Below, one piece after another: positions 27,173 to 36,435 of a DNA stretch of 64,000 bases (positions are counted from its first letter, which is position 1; every line of letters begins with the position of its first letter). The stretch is from CAHJXF01 sp038254545 (GTDB taxonomy: Bacteria; Pseudomonadota; Gammaproteobacteria; Burkholderiales; Burkholderiaceae_D), in NCBI GenBank assembly GCA_038254545.1, contig JBBSGB010000012.1:1-64000 (forward strand), read 5' to 3'. Made by a program: the position numbers and the translations under genes. The notes under the pieces are model-generated. The model was not told the DNA's origin. It was given only the letters and a program-made list of their open reading frames with translations, and made no database searches.

Positions 27173-29599
27173 TCAACTCTGACGCGATGCCGGCGCGGGA
27201 GGGAAAGGCTGACCGCCGGCGCCATTGGTGAAGTCCAGCGGCGAGACCGGGCTCTGCTGACCCACCCCAGGCTTGGACCAGTCGCACACACCGCTCGCGA
27301 ATACCGTCTGCAAGCGCGTGAGCTGGCCCGCACTGAACGTTACCGGCGCGTAGTCGGCCGCAACCAGCGGCTTCAGTTGGCACTTGAGGATGTTTTCCGT
27401 GCGGGCGCCGCCGGCCACCTGACGCGGTGAAGCGTGGATCGCGAGACGAGCGTCGGCATCGCAAGTCGCCTGGTTGGTGACTTTGGTCGAGAACGTCGTG
27501 TCGGTCGTGAGATAACAGAAATCGAAGGCAGTGGCTGGTTTGGCTACTATCACTTGTGCCTGGGTGCGCGTATCGTTTATCGCAACCTTGGGCACGCTGG
27601 TGTTCAGCGCCGTCAACCACTGGTCCATCGTCAGGAACGACATCAGCGTCAAGCCCGAAGCCGCGGGCGGTAGGAGGCCCGTGCCATAGCGCCAGATCAC
27701 TTGGTTGGCGTGGCCGCCCGCATCCTGGTCGAGGCGATCACGTTCCGAAAAACTTCTCCAGATGTAGTGGATGCCTTGCTCGTCATATCCGCGCTGATCG
27801 ATGATCGCGACCTTGCCGAGGTTCTGGCCATTCGACACGATGCCGGCGCGATAGGCGATCGGCAACGCAGCCGCATCGGCGGTCGAACGCGCCGCCACGA
27901 GAACGTTGTCGGGATCATTGCCTCCGATCTTCTCGTTCAACGTCACGAACTCCTCGGAGGTGATCGCGCCCGATTTCAGCGCGCCCAGTCCGTATTGGAC
28001 GCCGACGTTGTCGTACGTCAGGTTCGCCCGCGTCGTGCCCGGCGCGATACCCCACACCTGCTTGGCGGCGTCCGGATCGGTGCAACGCGTTCCGTTGGGG
28101 TTGGTGAGCGGGTCGTAGACGAGTGCGGGCGGCAGTTCGCAATTATTGCGCGCCACTGCGCCCGGCTGCGTGCCCATGTCGCCATTGGCGTTCAAGACCA
28201 CGCGCGGGATGTAGTTGCCCGGCTTGTTGGCATTGCCGAACGCATTGTTCCAGGAGTGGCAGCCGAGCTGGTCGAGGTGGCCGTTGATCGCAGTCTTCTT
28301 GGCGTTGATCTGCGTCTGCGTCAGGCCGGCTGTCAATGCCTTCCACTCCGGGGAGACGTATGCGTTCACGAGCAACACGCAGTCGGCGACCTCGAGTCCG
28401 GTCGTGATCGAGTCGGGAAAATCGCATGAGACCTGGATGCCGTCGAGCAATCCGGGATAGATCGACGACGCGGTGTTCTGCTGGATCGAGCCGCCCGAGC
28501 AACCATTGCCCGCGAGGTACTTGATCTCTCCGTACGCGTCGACGATGTGTTCCTTCATCATCATCAGCGTCTCACTCATCAGTACGCGATTGGAGTTGTA
28601 GAGCGAATCGGTCAGGCTGTTGTCCACCACCATGAAGCCGCGCGACAACGCGGCATCGTCGGTCCAGGTCTGTTCGCTGCGGAACTGCCGACGGGGCTGG
28701 CCGGTACTGGCGCCGAACGTATAGACCACCTTGCGGTTCCACTGCGCCTGCGGCGCAGTCGGCGTCCACGGCGTCGTGGGGTCGTACAGCACCGCGATAT
28801 CGAGGATGCCGCGATTGATCGTGCCGCGCTCGACACGCACGATGTACGGCACCGTCAGCCCCGCATCGGTGGTGGTCGTGGCGAGGTCAGCAGGCTTCGC
28901 GGCGTTCGGATCGTAGGGCTTGTAGCAAGGGTTGGCCGGCGGTGTCGCCGGCGGATTCGGGTCGGGCAGGGCAGTGCTGCAACCCGCGGTGGTGGTCTTG
29001 TAGTAGAGCTTGAATTCGGTCGCGATATTGCACTGGGCATCGACCGCATTGGTCGACAGGCCGCTGGCATTGGTCGCGGGCGTGTTCCCGCTGGCCGACG
29101 TTGCGACCGGCGTGGCGCACACCCAAGGCAGGATCTGCGCGCCCGAATAGACGGGGCCGCCGATGGCGTGATTGTTGATCGTCAGCGTCGACGAAAATCC
29201 TGCAGCGCGTGCGGTCAGGACGTTGTTGCCATTGGAGAGGCCCGTGACGAGTCCGATGACCCGCCCATTCGACGACGGACGCGCCGCGAACTGGCTGGTC
29301 ACGTCACGGCCTCCGACGTCGACTTGCAGCGCGGCCGGAGGGATGCCGGCGGGCAGGCCGATCTCGACGAGCGTGTCGCCGCCACTCACCATGTCGGCTC
29401 GATTCGAAAGCGTCTTGATGGTCGGCGCAAACGAAGTCTGCTGCCCATCGTTATTGCCGTTGCCTCCACAACTGCTCAGCAACAATGCCGTGCCCATCGC
29501 AACGCCAGTGCATTTCAGCCAGTAGCGGGCACGAAGCCGCGCCGCTCGACGCACAAAAGAAACCCCGATTCCGAAAACGGACGAGTTCAGACGATGCAT
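27173..29599 (-). CDS. DUF6351-family secreted lipoprotein (predicted hydrolase-like)
   Basis: An 808-residue protein. After a long basic N-region comes a lipoprotein signal with lipobox LSSC (Cys44), then a Gly/Asn-rich linker. The mature part begins with a beta-rich domain (about 60-160). A larger domain follows, with an alpha/beta-hydrolase-like element GNGCSGGSIQQNTA that could hold a nucleophile Ser, and many cysteines that may form disulfides. The build recalls secreted tannase/feruloyl-esterase or hydroxybutyrate-oligomer hydrolase-like proteins, and I place it in DUF6351 with moderate certainty. The ATG at 29599 has AGGAGA seven bases upstream. It ends in a strong terminator, so it is probably monocistronic. 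Confidence 0.75.
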   Translation of the reverse strand: MHRLNSSVFGIGVSFVRRAARLRARYWLKCTGVAMGTALLLSSCGGNGNNDGQQTSFAPTIKTLSNRADMVSGGDTLVEIGLPAGIPPAALQVDVGGRDVTSQFAARPSSNGRVIGLVTGLSNGNNVLTARAAGFSSTLTINNHAIGGPVYSGAQILPWVCATPVATSASGNTPATNASGLSTNAVDAQCNIATEFKLYYKTTTAGCSTALPDPNPPATPPANPCYKPYDPNAAKPADLATTTTDAGLTVPYIVRVERGTINRGILDIAVLYDPTTPWTPTAPQAQWNRKVVYTFGASTGQPRRQFRSEQTWTDDAALSRGFMVVDNSLTDSLYNSNRVLMSETLMMMKEHIVDAYGEIKYLAGNGCSGGSIQQNTASSIYPGLLDGIQVSCDFPDSITTGLEVADCVLLVNAYVSPEWKALTAGLTQTQINAKKTAINGHLDQLGCHSWNNAFGNANKPGNYIPRVVLNANGDMGTQPGAVARNNCELPPALVYDPLTNPNGTRCTDPDAAKQVWGIAPGTTRANLTYDNVGVQYGLGALKSGAITSEEFVTLNEKIGGNDPDNVLVAARSTADAAALPIAYRAGIVSNGQNLGKVAIIDQRGYDEQGIHYIWRSFSERDRLDQDAGGHANQVIWRYGTGLLPPAASGLTLMSFLTMDQWLTALNTSVPKVAINDTRTQAQVIVAKPATAFDFCYLTTDTTFSTKVTNQATCDADARLAIHASPRQVAGGARTENILKCQLKPLVAADYAPVTFSAGQLTRLQTVFASGVCDWSKPGVGQQSPVSPLDFTNGAGGQPFPPAPASRQS

Positions 29600-29729
29600 T
29601 GATGTCTCCTGATTGTTGTTGGCATCTCTCGGTGGATGCCGAACGCTTCGAGTCGTCCTGCGACGCTGCGTGCGTCGACGAACGATAACCAAGTCCGATC
29701 GAGAGCGCCAATGATTTTTACTCGACGCG

Positions 29730-31912
29730 TCAGATCGCTTGTTCACCGGACCTCGGACGCCGACCCGCTCTTCCTTGCGCTGGCTGCAGAATCTCTCGCG
29801 CGTCGCCCCGAAGGCGCGTGGCGAGTTCGCTTGCCAGCCGAAGCCGACGCAACAGCCAGGGACTGAGGTCGCGCTCGAACGGGTCCGGCAAGCTCGTCAA
29901 GTCGAACGATGCATCCGCTTGCGTCGCCGGTATCGTCGTCGGCTCGTCTTGTCCGGTCAGCGTATCGCCGATGGTTTCGGCGGCGTGTTGCAATGGAGAG
30001 GCCGACAGCTCCGCATTCAGCCGTCCGCGGCGCAAGAGGAGCATGGTCTTTACGGCCGTCAGTTGTGCGAGCAGTTGATAGCTGTGCGCAAGCAGGTGCT
30101 CCAGAGGCTCGAGCGGAGGCCGTGCTGCTCGTGGGTCCGACAGCGATCGCTGTGTGGCCTGAACCAGCGCCGACAAGCTGTCGTACGCCTCGCGGCGCGC
30201 GAGACGCCACTCGAGTTCGGGCGTGTTGTCTACCGCATCGAGCGGCCCAGACCCAAACTCAGGCGCGCATGACGCGCGTGCGCGTCGAGCGTGCGCCTGA
30301 CCAGCGAAGGAATCTGTGTGCGTTCCCAAGAAGGCAGGACGTAGCTGAAGGCCCACGCGACCGCAACGCCGATCAGCGTATCGGCCACGCGTTCGAGCGC
30401 ATCGAACGTCAGGCTCGCGCCCGCATTGAGAAGATGTGCCTGGATCAGGGCGAGGATGGTGGCCGCGATCGCGGTTTCCAGATAGCGCCGGATCGCAAAG
30501 GCGTGCGCCGCACCTTGAGCCAGCCTCACGATCAGCAGCAGCAGGCAAGTTGAGCGCCTGCAACGTGCCGGCGACAAGACCTCCGAGCAGCGTACCGGCC
30601 ACGCGGCTGTTACGGCGCTCGATGGTCTGCGCGAGGCTTCCGCGCAGGACCACGACGATCGTCAACAGGATCCAGTAGTCGTGCGTCCCCCACGGCATGG
30701 CAAGCGAGATCGCATACCCCGTCGCGATCGCAAGGGCGGCGCGAATGGCGTGACGCAGTGGCGGGGCGTCCCCTCGCCACAAGGTGCGAAAGGGCCGCAA
30801 CGACCAGCCCGTCGGACTCGTGAACATCTGCCACGACGCGCGCACGACTGCGAGATCGGGCTTGACCTCGCTGCGGGCCAGTGCGATCAGGCGAAGAAAC
30901 TCGTCGTCGATGTGTCCCACGCGATCGGCCAATCCGCGCGCGAGGATGGCCACCGACGGCAATGCATCGGTCGACGATGAAAGCGCGCTCTGGATGTCCC
31001 ATTGCAGGCTCTGGAGACGTGGCCGATGACTCGCGAAAGGGCGCGGCTTGCGGCCTGTCAGCAGACTATCGGCCAAGTGCTCGATCTCGCCAGCCAATTG
31101 CTCGAGCGTTTGCCCGAGCGCATCGAGGACCGGTTCGTGGCCCGGTGTTGCGATCAGCAGCTCGAGGTCGAGCCCGCACGCGAGCAGGTGATCTCGCATT
31201 TCCAGAATCTGGATGAGCATGCCAGCCCAACCTTGTCGACGAGGCGTGCGCGGTGACTCGAGCACGATGTCGCGCGCGTTCTGGAACTGGTCGGCAAGCG
31301 CCGCTTGCTGGCGCAGCGGTTGGCCATGCGGCTGTCCGCCGGGTCGCCGCGCTCGATCAGCGGTCGAAACTCGAAAGCCTGCGTGCGCATCAATGCAGCG
31401 ATCGACAACAGCGTGTCGGCCAGCATCTGCACGCGATATCGTGCGTTGAGCGCCAGGTTGGCGAGCGTGCGTGATCAGATAACAGCCGGCGCCGAGCGCG
31501 AAATAACTGCTGCTCTTGAGAGCCGCGTCGCCATCCGACCCGGGCGGAGCCGCCATCGAGAAAACGATCGCAAGCATCGCGGCGACCGAGATCGGTATGC
31601 CGCGCTTTCCCCACGTCGCGCCGAGAAACGCGAAGAAGGACGCAGGTACCAGTAGCAGCCCGAGCCGCAGCGGATCGGCATGCAGGATCTGGACGCCGAA
31701 GAAAAGCGGTAACGCGATGACCACCGCCGGCAGCAGCTGAAAAATTTCCCGCGACGTGGCGCGGGCTGATCGGGAGGCGACGCGGCAATCACGCCGATCG
31801 CGGCTGCGGCGGAAGCGAACGGCCGAGGAAGAGGTGGACCGTGCCCGAGATCAGGAACAACCCAAAGGCCACGACAAACCGTTCGTCACGTAGTAGCTGA
31901 GCGCCCGCGCAT
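29730..31912 (-). pseudogene. FUSC-family inner-membrane protein, multiply frameshifted
   Basis: Pieces of one FUSC (fusaric acid resistance/YccS-like) protein are spread over three frames. From a start near 31912 the order is LSYYVTN, FVVAFGLFLISGTVHLFLG, AAAIGVIAASPPDQPAPRR, EIFQLLPAVVIALPLFFGV, RVQMLADTLLSIAALMRTQ, ADQFQNARDIVLESPRTPRR, WILLTIVVVLRGSLAQTIER, AFAIRRYLETAIAATILALI and a C-terminal helical tail. Breaks lie near 31905, 31880, 31810, 31745, 31467, 31318, 30548 and 30242, several at C or T runs. One piece between 29730 and 31724 stays open only because the changes compensate. With so many breaks the gene is probably dead, unless the assembly is poor here. Confidence 0.75.
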
Positions 31913-32150
31913 GAGTCGGGACGCGCGATCGGAGATCGCCTTGCGAAGCGATATCAATGTGCTGGATGGCGCTTCAAGTGATGCAATCCTGTTTTGCCCG
32001 CTTGGTGTGCACGCCGTCGTCGAATTGAGTAACGCTCCAATTCAATTGGGTTAGGGCCAAGATTTCTGCGGCGAGCCCGCGGGCCAAGATCACAAAGTCA
32101 GCCCTGCCGCTCGCTGGCGTCGCGGACGATGCCCATGACTGGCGGACCTC

Positions 32151-32333
32151 CTATGAGGTCGGTTCGACGAGGCGCGGTTCCTCTTTTCCGTTGGCTTCGA
32201 GCCAATGCTCGTCCGGCTCGATCGCGCCGATCTTCACGATCAGTCGATATCCAGCGAGACGCAAGATGACGACGATGAGGAGGTACACGAACAAGCCGCT
32301 GATCGTGCCGATGACGGTGCTGGTGGGTTGCAT
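32151..32333 (-). CDS. Small membrane protein, unknown function
   Basis: A possible 60-residue protein with one strong transmembrane segment (TVIGTISGLFVYLLIVVILR), then a basic stretch and an acidic tail (EPDEHWLEANGKEEP). The charge pattern suggests N-out/C-in topology. The ATG at 32333 lacks a clear ribosome binding site; the frame is open further upstream to 32516 but that part is Arg-rich. I do not recognise a family. Kept because the helix and tail look like real protein. Confidence 0.4.
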   Translation of the reverse strand: MQPTSTVIGTISGLFVYLLIVVILRLAGYRLIVKIGAIEPDEHWLEANGKEEPRLVEPTS

Positions 32334-32789
32334 AGCGGCAATGTCGGCAGGGCCTGCGAAAGCTGAGGCGTTGAGATACCCGCTGTTGCGCCACGCCCCT
32401 AGCCGAGGTTGCCGCCTCGTGTTCCTCGCCGCATAGAGGGGGACGCCGCGTTTTGTTAACATAATACAAATTATGCGCAGCTCGACGAAGAGGCAGATGC
32501 CCGGGGAAGGCGTCAACGCGAAAGACGTCGCGCAACGACGTACAGCACGGCCACAGCCACACCGACGATCAGCAATGCGCTCGGACCTGCCCTCGGCGCG
32601 CCGAGCGCATGCGTCTGCATGACGAAGCGGCTCGGACGTTTTTGCAGGCGGCTGGTGCGGGCCGATCGCTGCGTCGCGCCACCGATGGATGTCCCACGGC
32701 GCCTGCTGGAGTAGTCGTATCCGAGATGGTGTTGCATCGACATACCGTTATGCGGTCGCGTGAGCCCGTTACTTCAGGGGCCGGTTACT
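32334..32789. other. Intergenic stretch without a clear gene
   Basis: About 450 bases. An A+T-rich patch at about 32450-32475 (TTTTGTTAACATAATACAAATTATG) could hold a promoter. A minus-strand frame at 32513-32743 ends in one hydrophobic helix followed by ARRLSR, but its first 50 residues are Arg/Ser-rich and no ribosome binding site is seen. No RNA gene or repeat was recognised. Confidence 0.4.
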
Positions 32790-33479
32790 TCAAGGTTTCG
32801 CGCGGCTGTTTGGTTGACCGCGATATTTGGCGCGCCATGCGACTTCCTGTTCGCGCAGCCATAGCGCGTTGTCGGAATCGCCCACACGCGTCGCGAAGCC
32901 GGCTGCCGTGAGATCGCGCTCGTTGATGAGCGTGGGATCGGCGCCTTCATCGATCAACAATCCGCACACGTCCGCGTGATCGCCGCGCGCGGCCATCATC
33001 AGCGGCGTGGTCTTGTTGGGCGACTCGGCGTCGATATAGGCCGAGTGCTCGAGCAGCAGCTTGACGATGTCGACGCTGCCGATAGCCGCCGCATAGTGGA
33101 GCGCGGTCCATCCGACGCGATTGACCTCTGCGCTGCGCGCGATCAGCTTTTCCGCCACCTCCCTTTGATTGCGCCACGCCGCGATCATCAATGCGGTTTC
33201 GTTCGCCGCATCGGTACGTTCGATATCGACTTTCCGATGAGCGATCAGGTATTCGGAGACGCGATGCGCATCGTTGCGTATCGCCGCGATCAACACCGTG
33301 TCGCCCTTCGCATCGGTCGCGTTGGGATCGACCACGCCGTCCTGGATCAGTCGACGCACGTCGCGCAGATTGTCGATCGCCACTGCAGCGAACAAGTCAT
33401 CCACCGACGATGCGGCGACTGCCTGCGTGAATGCACACATCACCAGCAGCCAAGCAAACCAACCGGATCGCAGTCTCAT
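32790..33479 (-). CDS. Periplasmic ankyrin-repeat protein
   Basis: A 229-residue protein with a signal peptide (1-22, cut near TQAVAA). About five ankyrin repeats follow from residue 30 to 200, with the usual A-A-x-x-G and TPLMMAARGDHADVCGLLID pattern (also TALHYAAAIGSVDIVKLLLE). The tail is short and basic. It probably binds a partner protein in the periplasm. Its ATG overlaps the stop of tatD by four bases, so it is co-expressed with the mltG-tmk-holB-tatD cluster. Confidence 0.88.
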   Translation of the reverse strand: MRLRSGWFAWLLVMCAFTQAVAASSVDDLFAAVAIDNLRDVRRLIQDGVVDPNATDAKGDTVLIAAIRNDAHRVSEYLIAHRKVDIERTDAANETALMIAAWRNQREVAEKLIARSAEVNRVGWTALHYAAAIGSVDIVKLLLEHSAYIDAESPNKTTPLMMAARGDHADVCGLLIDEGADPTLINERDLTAAGFATRVGDSDNALWLREQEVAWRAKYRGQPNSRAKP

Positions 33480-34249
33480 GCAGGCCTCGCCGCTTTGAAC
33501 AGTTCGAAGAAATTGCGCGTGGTCGCTTCGCCGACTTCATCGATCGCGACGCCGCGCAGCTCGGCGAGCTTCGCTGCGACATGCGACACGAAGGCGGGTT
33601 CGTTGGTCTTGCCGCGAAAGGGCACGGGCGCCAGGTAAGGCGAGTCGGTCTCGATCAGCATTCGCGACAGAGGCACACGTTGCGCCACGCCCTGCAATGC
33701 CTTGGCATTCTTGAAGGTCACGATGCCGGAGAAGGAAATATGAAAACCGAGGTCGATCGCCGCCTCGGCCACTTCCCGACTTTCGGTAAAGCAATGCATC
33801 ACCCCACCCGCCTCCCCCGCCCTCTCCTCGCGCATGATGCGCAAGGTATCCTCGGCTGCGGAACGCGTGTGGATGACGAGCGGCTTGCCCGCTTCGCGCG
33901 CGGCGCGGATGTGCACGCGAAAGCGTTCGCGCTGCCACTCGAGGTCGCCGGTGAGCCGGTAATAGTCGAGCCCGGTTTCCCCGATGGCAATTACGCGCGG
34001 ATGGGCGGCAAGGCCTACCAGCTCACCGACCGTGGGTTCGCGCGTGTCTTCGTAGTCGGGGTGCGTGCCGGTCGATGCATAGAGATTCGACGCGCTTTCG
34101 GCGAGCGCGAGCACGCGCGGGAAGTCGGCCAGATCGACGGAGATGCAAAGCGCATGCGTCACACGATTCGCGCGCATGTTCTCCAAGACCTCTGGCATGC
34201 GATCGGCGAATTCGGGAAAGTCCAGATGACAGTGCGAGTCGATGAACAC
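33476..34249 (-). CDS. tatD: TatD-family metal-dependent hydrolase/deoxyribonuclease
   Basis: A 257-residue TIM-barrel hydrolase of the TatD/YcfH type. Metal ligands are visible: DSHCHLDF at the N-terminus, IGETGLDYYR (Glu), VIHTRSA (His), MHCFTESREVA (His) and ETDSPYLAPVPFRG (Asp). These enzymes act as 3'-exonucleases or D-aminoacyl-tRNA hydrolases. No ATG fits the conserved beginning; the GTG at 34249 (VFIDSHCH) does. It follows the pilZ-GNAT genes and overlaps the ankyrin gene. Confidence 0.92.
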   Translation of the reverse strand: MFIDSHCHLDFPEFADRMPEVLENMRANRVTHALCISVDLADFPRVLALAESASNLYASTGTHPDYEDTREPTVGELVGLAAHPRVIAIGETGLDYYRLTGDLEWQRERFRVHIRAAREAGKPLVIHTRSAAEDTLRIMREERAGEAGGVMHCFTESREVAEAAIDLGFHISFSGIVTFKNAKALQGVAQRVPLSRMLIETDSPYLAPVPFRGKTNEPAFVSHVAAKLAELRGVAIDEVGEATTRNFFELFKAARPA

Positions 34250-34272
34250 GATGCAAGGGAAGAAGTAGAAAG

Positions 34273-34803
34273 TCAGCTTGCGGAGTCGCTCGGTTGCGCG
34301 CGAAGAGCGTCGAGACGCAGCCCGACGATGACCAGGTCGCGCTCGACCGTGTCGAGCAATGCGACGCGTGGCAACGTTCCCCAATGTGCGAAACCGTGCG
34401 ATTCGAAGAGCCGCAGGCTCGCTTCGTTGTGCCCGAAGATGAAGCCGAGCAAGGTGCGGATCGCCAGCGACGGTGCATGGGCGATCGCGCGTTCGAGCAG
34501 CATCTTCCCCAATCCCTTTCCCCGCGCGCTCTCGGCGAGGTAGATGCTGACTTCGACGGTAGCGCCATAGGCCGGACGACCGTAGAAATCGGAGAAGCTC
34601 AACCAGCCGAGCATCGCGTCACCGTCCTTGGCGATCCACAGCGGACGGCGCCCGGGGTTGTGCGCACGAAACCACGCGAGGCGGCTCTCCACGCTGACCG
34701 GCTCGAGATCGGCGGTGACGCCACGCCCTGCAATGGTTGCGTTGTAGATCGCGACGATTCCAGGCAGGTCGGCGTCGACCGCATCGCGGAGCTCAAGGGG
34801 CAT
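34273..34803 (-). CDS. GNAT N-acetyltransferase, phosphinothricin-acetyltransferase-like
   Basis: A 176-residue GNAT protein. LRDAVDADLPGIVAIYNATI at the N-terminus, LGWLSFSDFYGRPAYGATVEVSIYL in the middle, and the acetyl-CoA loop ARGKGLGKMLLERAI near 95-110 match the Pat/Bar branch (residues GFIFGHNEASLRLFESHGF follow). Such enzymes acetylate amino acid analogues such as phosphinothricin or methionine sulfoximine. It is inserted between pilZ and tatD in an otherwise classic order. ATG at 34803. Confidence 0.88.
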   Translation of the reverse strand: MPLELRDAVDADLPGIVAIYNATIAGRGVTADLEPVSVESRLAWFRAHNPGRRPLWIAKDGDAMLGWLSFSDFYGRPAYGATVEVSIYLAESARGKGLGKMLLERAIAHAPSLAIRTLLGFIFGHNEASLRLFESHGFAHWGTLPRVALLDTVERDLVIVGLRLDALRAQPSDSAS

Positions 34804-34853
34804 CAAGGCGGGACATCAATGCGAGGACTCTGCGCAGACAGCGACGAGCGGCA

Positions 34854-35225
34854 TCAAAGCGTATGCGTGGCCCTCGACGACTTCAGCGCCGCACCGAGGG
34901 TTTCCTCGATGCGATGTCGCGCGGCGCGGCCGCCGTCATCGTCGGAGAAATGCACGCCGATTCCCTGCGCCTTGTTGTTGTGTGCGCCCTGCGGCGTGAT
35001 CCACGCGACCTTGCCGGCAACCGGAAGCTTGGCCGGGTCGTCCATCAACGAGAGCAGCAGATAGACATCGTCACCGACCTTGTAGGGCCGTCCGGTCGGC
35101 ACGAAGATGCCGCCGTGTTTCAGGTAGGGCATGTAGGCCGCGTAGAGAGCGGCCTTTTCCTTGATGTTGAGCGACAGCACGCTCGGCCGGGTCACCGGTG
35201 CTGGCGTCTTGGTATCGTCTGTCAT
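34854..35225 (-). CDS. pilZ: PilZ-domain protein (type IV pilus assembly PilZ)
   Basis: A 123-residue PilZ-domain protein of the small PilZ class next to holB in beta- and gammaproteobacteria. LSLNIKEKAALYAAYMPYLK, GGIFVPT and a beta-barrel ending in AHNNKAQGIGVHF are typical. The RxxxR c-di-GMP motif is not present, as in the PilZ type that works in pilus biogenesis without binding c-di-GMP. The ATG at 35225 gives MTDDTKTP. Lies 52 bases after holB. Confidence 0.9.
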   Translation of the reverse strand: MTDDTKTPAPVTRPSVLSLNIKEKAALYAAYMPYLKHGGIFVPTGRPYKVGDDVYLLLSLMDDPAKLPVAGKVAWITPQGAHNNKAQGIGVHFSDDDGGRAARHRIEETLGAALKSSRATHTL

Positions 35226-35277
35226 GCGGTCACTTATCGCGGTGCGCATCCATGGGTCGGATCAGATTCGAGTCGTT

Positions 35278-36348
35278 TCACGCGGTAGCCGCCATTGCGT
35301 CGGCATAAGCAAGCAAAAGGCTTTCGAGCATCAGCCTGGCATTGAGCGGGTGATCGACCGTGCGCCGAGCCGCCGCGAGCCGCTGATCCATCGCCAACAA
35401 GGCCTCGATATGCGTTCTCGCAAGCAGTGCCGCAATGACGCTCGAGTGCGCCGGATGATAGCGTATCCGCGCTGTCATTTTCATCGCAATGCAGTCGGCC
35501 AGCCACTGTTGCATCCACCTCACCGTCAATGTGGGCGCGACCTTGGCGAAGGCCTCCGCGGTCGCCAGAGCTTCCGCGCCGCCAGGACGTGCGAGGAAGT
35601 CGATGAACTCGCAATGAAGCCGTAGCGTGTCCTCGTCCTTCGACGCGCGCACGGCCGCGAAGGGTGCGCCGCCGGAGGCCGCCAACAGCGCGTCCGCTTC
35701 GGCCACCCCTTGCGCCTTCAACCAAGCCAGCGCGACATCGCGTGACGGCGTGGGTACGAAGATTTTCTGGCAGCGCGACAGGATGGTCGGCTTGATGCGC
35801 CCGATATGGTCCGCAACCAGGATGAAGACGGTCGCCGGCGGCGGCTCTTCGAGCATCTTCAGGAATGCGTTGGCAGAGTCCTCGTTGACGGCTTCGAGAG
35901 GTTCGAGCAATACCACCCGATGGCGCCCGCGATGCGTGGCAACCGAAAGAAATTCGTTGAGTGCGCGGATCTGATCGATCCTGATTTGTTTGCTCGGGGC
36001 GCCCCGTTTTTGCGCCGCCCTATCCGCGCCGGCGTCTTTCCCCGAGTCGCCATCGTCATCGGTTTCTCCTTCCGTGTCGATTCCCGCTTCTGCCGCGAGT
36101 GAATCGCTGGTGACGAATCGAAAGTCCGGATGATTGCCCTGATCGAACCACAGGCAGGCCGGACAGGCATCGCATCCCCCTGCGCTCCTGGTCGAAGGAT
36201 CGGCTTCGCACAGCAGCGTGCGCGCGAATGCGCGGCCCAGTGTGCGCTTGCCGATCCCGGTCTGACCGTGCAGGAGCATGGCATGGTGAACCTGCACAGA
36301 CGAGGTCGCCATACGATCCAACAACGGGGTTAGCCACGGAGGAAGCAT
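35278..36348 (-). CDS. holB: DNA polymerase III delta' subunit
   Basis: A 356-residue clamp-loader subunit. The P-loop-like HGQTGIGKRTLGRAFAR is near 27-43. A zinc module with CDACPACLWF follows at about 60-70, and ATP-sensor blocks include VVLLEPLEAVNEDSANAFLKMLEEPP and TILSRCQ. A Glu/Asp-rich insert near 85-105 (TEGETDDDGDSGKD) is longer than usual. The ATG at 36348 is preferred to the TTG at 36354. Part of the mltG-tmk-holB-pilZ-tatD row. Confidence 0.94.
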   Translation of the reverse strand: MLPPWLTPLLDRMATSSVQVHHAMLLHGQTGIGKRTLGRAFARTLLCEADPSTRSAGGCDACPACLWFDQGNHPDFRFVTSDSLAAEAGIDTEGETDDDGDSGKDAGADRAAQKRGAPSKQIRIDQIRALNEFLSVATHRGRHRVVLLEPLEAVNEDSANAFLKMLEEPPPATVFILVADHIGRIKPTILSRCQKIFVPTPSRDVALAWLKAQGVAEADALLAASGGAPFAAVRASKDEDTLRLHCEFIDFLARPGGAEALATAEAFAKVAPTLTVRWMQQWLADCIAMKMTARIRYHPAHSSVIAALLARTHIEALLAMDQRLAAARRTVDHPLNARLMLESLLLAYADAMAATA

Positions 36349-36435
36349 TGTCAACTCGTTCTGCCAGAAAGACTTGAGGCGTGATGTTCGTTCGATACCT
36401 CAAGCGCTCCGCAGGAAATGTTAAATAATTTCATA

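Noticed and set aside
32513..32743. Minus-strand 76-codon frame ending in a hydrophobic helix plus ARRLSR
   Set aside because: The first 50 residues are Arg/Ser-rich and look non-coding, there is no start signal, and no sorting motif such as PEP is present.
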